In this document: positions 59,662 through 64,000 of the stretch, one piece after another
How positions within the stretch are numbered: position 1 is the first letter of the stretch
Layout: every line of letters begins with the position of its first letter
Assembly: GCA_963921425.1 (NCBI GenBank)
Contig: OY992833.1
Location: forward strand, 30,986,698 to 31,050,697
Direction: 5' to 3'
DNA from: Dryas octopetala
Lineage: Eukaryota; Streptophyta; Magnoliopsida; Rosales; Rosaceae
DNA: 64,000 nt
The notes under the pieces: generated by a model
Seen by the model: only the letters and a program-made list of their open reading frames with translations
What the model was told of the DNA's origin: nothing
Database searches by the model: none
Position numbers and translations under genes: made by a program

Positions 59662-60938
59662 GTTTGACGTCTCTGTCAATATATATATACCAAGTACTTG
59701 GGCTTAGCTTAAAAAGCTCAAGTTCCCTACGACCCCATACTTTATAACAACACCTATAAAATTTTGCCACTACTTCAATGTCCAACAATGAGATGAGACT
59801 GAACTTTTAAAGCACCATTAATTCCACGTACGAACTTAATTAAGTTAAGTGCTAGTAATTAATTAAGCCCGCTAAACCAAAATGGAAGATGCTACACTTT
59901 CTAACTTTATCTTTCCCAACTTAGGTGTTATACTCACATTGGATTTAATTTAAAAAATAAATAAAAAATTGAGATAAGAAAAGATAAATCCTGTCAAATA
60001 AATTGATGTACGTCACATAAATTTAAAAATGAAAATTGAAAAAATTTACATTAAATATTTTCCAAACCAAATAGATCAACCCCTTTTCCCATGCGCTGGT
60101 TAGTTTTGGTGCATCATATACCCATATTGTTAGTTTTGAAAGTTTATTACTTAAAATCTATTCGTCGTAAAATTTGTACATATATCCTTAATGGTCCCAA
60201 CAAAGACCGGCCTGCAGCTTTTATACAAATTACTTAATTTCTTGCGGTTGCCTTTTTCTGCCTCTTGTTGAGTAATTAATTCTGAGGGTGTGAATTCTGC
60301 ACCTACCTCACCCACTCGTAGAGTGAATTAAACACTTAGCAAAATGATGGATCTTCATTCTTCAATTTTAATTTATTTCAATTTTTTTTTACAGAAATTA
60401 ATTATATCAAATTTGAAGGCTATTACACAGGGAATGAGGGTATATGATGGGATCGAATCTCCCCTATGTTGTTTGGCCTCTTTTGTATCAAAAATATAAA
60501 CAAAGTCCAAAAATTTGCGCTTACCAAATATAGGAAGGTAGTGAGATTGATAAGCTGGAACTTGGAAGGAACTGAGACTACCATCTTCAGTTTAGTTATG
60601 AACTTATGGCTAATCATGTATTAATTATGGGAATTAACGGGCGACAAAATCACAGATTAGTTATGGCAATAACAAAATGAGCAGTGCATGCATGGCAAAC
60701 TACAGTGGTGTTGGTTGAGGAGTGGCAGATCGAGGTTGATGAAGCCACGGAGAGGAACAAGTAATTAAATGGAGTGGCAGATCGATCGAGGTCATGTGTT
60801 CAGGCCCTTCCACAAGCACATATTAATTAGCTGTCCATATTAAAATAAAAAATAAAAAAACAAGGCCCAGTCCCAGTGGGACTTGTCACATTTAACATGA
60901 CGTCGTTGTAATATATTTAATATATAGGGTATATATTA
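59662..60938. other. PLATZ promoter and spacer
   Basis: A TATA-like box lies at 59681-59690. The remainder is AT-rich without a supported gene; a 64-codon frame at 60423-60617 has no recognisable similarity. Confidence 0.45.
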
Positions 60939-61329
60939 TCAGGTAGTTTTTAATAAGGGATTTCTCAATTTTTTTAAATGAGGAATTTTTTGTAGAGGCC
61001 ACACAAATCGTTTTGTGTCAATTTAAATTGTTCATTTTTTACATTTTATTGATAGATCATTTCTATAAAAAATCAGCCAAATCAAAAATCGTTTAGATAT
61101 CTAATTTAGATCAAACAAATTGACGAACAAGTTTGTGTATAAACACTTAAACTTTGATTACTTAATCAAACGAGTAAACGGTTTCCGATTTAGTTGATTT
61201 TTTGTAAAAATAATTTATCAATGGAGATGTTAAAAATAAACGGTTCGAATCAATACAAAATGACTCATGTGGACCCTACAGAGGACCATTTAACACTAAA
61301 TGAAAAATCCTTTTTTAAAAGCTACTTGA
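60939..61329. mobile_element. 391-bp MITE, family copy 3
   Basis: The termini TCAGGTAGTTTTTAATAAGG and TCAAGTAGCTTTTAAAAAAG (reverse complement of the right end) lead into long arms. The core (GATAGATCATTTCTATAAAA, then AATCAGCCAAATCAAAAATCG) is shared with 51539-51942. Confidence 0.8.
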
Positions 61330-61948
61330 CATATATACGGTAAGTGATAAATCTTTAAGACTACTTGATGAGATGAACATGCTTTAGAATGGGCGTTAAT
61401 GGAAGAGTTTACAAGCATGCTGTTATATCGATCAGAGAAGCCTCCTTCCTATTAGTATTATATATGCCAATTAATAATTAATGGTAGTAAAGTAGCAAGG
61501 GTCATTTTGGTAGGTGGGCTGCGCATCTTTACCAGACGATTTGATAGTGTTCAGAAAGGACATGCAGGCTAAGTGTCTAACCGACTAACCATATTTTGTG
61601 GGCATACATAGTTTCTGCAGATTTATGGGTTTTCTTGCTATGATTAAACCCAAATGGGCTAGTCCCGAAAAAAACCCAAATGGGCTCAACTGTGACGAGT
61701 CCAGGTAGACGATTCGTTTCAGCCCCAGGCCGAGTATGAGGTTTGCTTATGTTCGAGCCTAGTTTATTTGGCTTGGACTTGGTTTGTTTGTTGTGCATAG
61801 TTTAAGGTGGATTGTATAGTTTTCAACTGTGGCGTGGCCAACTGATTCACTCGTATCGTGATTCGTGCCTGCCTTTGCATCCTAAAATATCATAAAAAAA
61901 CACTAGAAACAAACGTAGTGAGCAACGGACACCAACACCACAAAGACA
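61330..61948. other. Promoter of the dioxygenase gene
   Basis: Upstream flank of the plus-strand dioxygenase. No other feature recognised. Confidence 0.45.
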
Positions 61949-63142
61949 ATGGCGGCGAACACCGTGATTAGCGAAGAAAAGGAGGAGGATTACGATAGAG
62001 CCAAAGAAATCAAGCAATTCGACCACTCCAAGCTCGGTGTCAAAGGCCTCATCGACTCGGGTCTCACCTCCATCCCCCGCTTCTTTATCCACCCGCCCGA
62101 AACACTGCACGACCTCCGACCCAATACCAAACCCGAAACCCAACCCATCCCTACTATCGACCTCTCCGCCCTTCACACCGATAACCGCTCCACCGTCGTC
62201 GACCAAGTCACCCGCGCCTGCCGAACACTCGGTTTCTTCCAGATCACCAACCACGGCATCCCATCCGTCATTCTGGACCGTACGATCGCATCCGTGAAGG
62301 CCTTCCATGAGCAGCCAGCGGATGTCAAAGCGCGGGTCTACCGTAGGGAGGTCGGTACGGGCGTCTCGTATATCTCCAACGTCGACCTGTACCACTCCAA
62401 AGCCGCCAGCTGGAGGGACACGCTTCAACTGAGGCTGGGGCCCACACCGCCGGTTCTTGAAGAAGTGCCTGACGTTTGTCGGGAGGAGGTTGTTGGGTGG
62501 GACCGGGAGATCCAACGGCTCGGAGAGGAGCTGTTGGGGTTGGTGAGTGAAGGGCTGGGATTGAGCACGGGGAGGCTCAAGGAGATGACGTGTCTTGAAG
62601 GAAGGGTGATGGTAGGCCACTACTACCCGTACTGCCCGCAGCCTGATCTGACGGTGGGGCTTACATCTCATTCGGACCCGGGAGTGTTGACCGTGGTTCT
62701 TCAGGACCATATGGGTGGGTTGCAGGTTAAGTACGGTGGGGGTTGGGTGGATGTGAAACCTGTCCCCGGTGCTCTCGTTATCAACGTCGGGGATTTACTT
62801 CAGGTAATTTAATCAGCGCTCTGATTTCACCTGAACTAGAATGCTTGCCCTAAAAAATGAATGGCTGGTTTTTGTTTTTAATGTTTTCAGATTTTGTCCA
62901 ACGGTGAATACAAAAGCGTAGATCATCGTGTGTTGGCGAATCCATATCAAGAGCCACGTGTCTCAATCGCAGTGTTTTTCAACCCAAGCAATAGAGAGGG
63001 CATATTTGGTCCGTTGCCAGAGCTGATATCACCAGAGAAACCCGCACTTTATAGACAATTCACATTTTCAGAATTCATGGGGAGGTTCTTCAAGAAAGAA
63101 TTGGATGGCAAATCTTTGGTAAATTATTATAAGCTGCTTTAA
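61949..63142 (+). CDS. 2-oxoglutarate/Fe(II) dioxygenase, ACC-oxidase-homolog type
   Basis: Two exons, 61949-62803 and 62891-63142, join in phase 0 to 368 residues. The iron ligands are H241, D243 (HSDPG) and H297 (DHRV). R308 with S310 (RVS) binds 2-oxoglutarate. The N-terminal DIOX_N domain includes ACRTLGFFQITNHGIP. The sequence fits plant proteins named 1-aminocyclopropane-1-carboxylate oxidase homolog 1-like (DOXC class). These do not make ethylene; they are assigned to specialised metabolism or hormone oxidation, so the substrate is unknown. Exon 1 is markedly GC-rich compared with exon 2 and the flanks. It converges on an AOP1-like dioxygenase 250 nt downstream. Confidence 0.94.
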
Positions 63143-63392
63143 ATTCCCATGTATTTTAGCTTTGTGTAACCTGTATGGCTATATCCTAAAGAATAAGCAG
63201 AAATGTGTCATAACTCATAACTTAGACAAGAAGATACATGTAAACCCACATTGGCTTTTATTCAAACTCCATGGATCTACATTTATTTAGAAGTGAAGAA
63301 AAAGATTGGTGGAATGACTTGCACCAAGTATTAGGTGATTATTAATTTGGTGACACACAGCACACATAGATTCATAGAACATTTATGTGTAC

Positions 63393-63635
63393 TTAGACAC
63401 CACAGTAAGCTTTGACACGAGAGTCCACGTTCTTAGCCTCTTCGGAGAAAGCAAAGGTAGAATAGCCAAGACAATCACATTGCTTATACCTCAATGGGTG
63501 TTCCTCATCAACTAGTTCCTCTGGTACTTGTATTATCCCTGTATTGAATATAAACACCCCAAGCGAGTATCTCTCCACTTTTGCAGAAATCTTCACTTGG
63601 TGGTAGCAAGCTCGTATTCTGTCGTTGCTCCATAC
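63393..63635 (-). CDS. AOP1: AOP1-like 2-oxoglutarate dioxygenase, last exon only (partial)
   Basis: This 81-codon exon begins after an acceptor at 63636 (tttaattag/GTATGG). It encodes VWSNDRIRACYHQVKISAKV, then RYSLGVFIF, PEELVDEEHP and the C-terminus SRVKAYCGV. The PEELVDEEHP block and KxYCGV ending are characteristic of AOP/GSL-OH-like dioxygenases. The histidine in ACYHQV is probably the distal iron ligand, and RYS would be the 2-oxoglutarate-binding Arg-x-Ser. Upstream exons lie beyond the right edge. Relative to family members the middle (KQCDCLGYSTFAFSEEAKN) looks divergent, so a decayed copy cannot be excluded. Confidence 0.75.
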   Translation of the reverse strand, partial: VWSNDRIRACYHQVKISAKVERYSLGVFIFNTGIIQVPEELVDEEHPLRYKQCDCLGYSTFAFSEEAKNVDSRVKAYCGV

Positions 63636-63700
63636 CTAATTAAACCATTTAGGATTAGGATACATTCAAAATACTACTTTATAATTTTGTTATAGACTTA

Positions 63701-64000
63701 GGCCCCGTTTGGGATTGCGGTGGAGGACCCAAAAGCTGCTGTGGATGACAATTCTCAATCACCTACAGCAGTTTTGGTGTTTGGTAAAAAAATAAAAAAT
63801 TGCTTTTCCCAACAATTCTCAACTCCCCACAGTAAAAACAGAAAGCAGGTTTCTAGGTGCTTTTGAAAGCTGCAGTGACTCACAACAACAATGAATATTT
63901 GATTTTACCCATAATACCCTCATTGATTTCTATAATTTTTATTTGTTTATTTTAAATAAAAAAATATGTTCATTGTTAGTTATATTTTATATTGTGATAA
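63701..64000. mobile_element. Partial MITE (PIF/Harbinger-like terminus) in AOP1-like intron
   Basis: The sequence GGCCCCGTTTGGGATTGCGG preceded by TTA looks like a PIF/Harbinger (Tourist-type) terminus with its 3-bp TTA target. The other terminus is not seen before the window ends, so family and length are uncertain. Confidence 0.5.

Noticed and set aside
61847..62710. 287-codon open frame on the minus strand opposite the dioxygenase
   Set aside because: It is exactly antisense to the GC-rich first exon of a clear dioxygenase gene, has no recognisable similarity, and is explained by GC-biased codon positions.

Overview
This is a plant nuclear window, almost certainly from a eudicot. Genes are split by AT-rich, GT-AG introns. 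Families are plant-specific (JAZ/TIFY, PLATZ, PDLP, caleosin, GH17+X8), and intergenic DNA is full of MITEs and (GA)n/(CT)n tracts. Nothing in the sequence fixes the family or species. I see no tRNA, rRNA, known miRNA or CRISPR-like locus.

I rebuilt twelve protein-coding loci, most by joining exons with checked reading frames. In order: F-box protein SKIP14-like (+, 673-1802); a GPI-anchored beta-1,3-glucanase with an X8 domain (-, 2279-6220); Mediator subunit MED23 with 21 exons (+, 8450-17965); JAZ3/TIFY6B-type jasmonate repressor (-, 19483-22815); UBX-domain protein PUX2 (-, 27234-30319); short BAP31-like ER protein (-, 32543-32935); plasmodesmata-located DUF26 protein (-, 35501-37803); caleosin/peroxygenase (-, 44255-46296); ubiquitin E2 variant UEV1 with a prenylation tail (-, 52306-55374); PLATZ zinc-binding protein (-, 57003-59661); an ACC-oxidase-homolog 2-oxoglutarate dioxygenase (+, 61949-63142); and the last exon of an AOP1-like dioxygenase (-, 63393-63635) that runs off the right edge.

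Layout: 1-23 kb is gene-dense, with MED23 and the JAZ gene convergent. 23-27 kb is AT-rich and appears empty. 27-38 kb holds three minus-strand genes. 38-44 kb is transposon-derived, with a 1.7-kb inverted-repeat element carrying a GC-rich core and a palindrome array. 44-64 kb has small genes separated by MITE-rich spacers.

The genes are ordinary housekeeping and signalling genes and do not form a cluster, apart from the convergent pair of unrelated 2-oxoglutarate dioxygenases at the right end. I found no evidence of a wholly new system. The most notable points are a 28-nt microexon carrying the last cysteine of an X8 domain, a microsatellite that appears to encode the C-terminus of the PDLP protein, an in-frame stop exposed by retention of the Jas intron, a hAT element nested in a foldback element with a perfect target duplication, and a possible Pack-MULE-like element.
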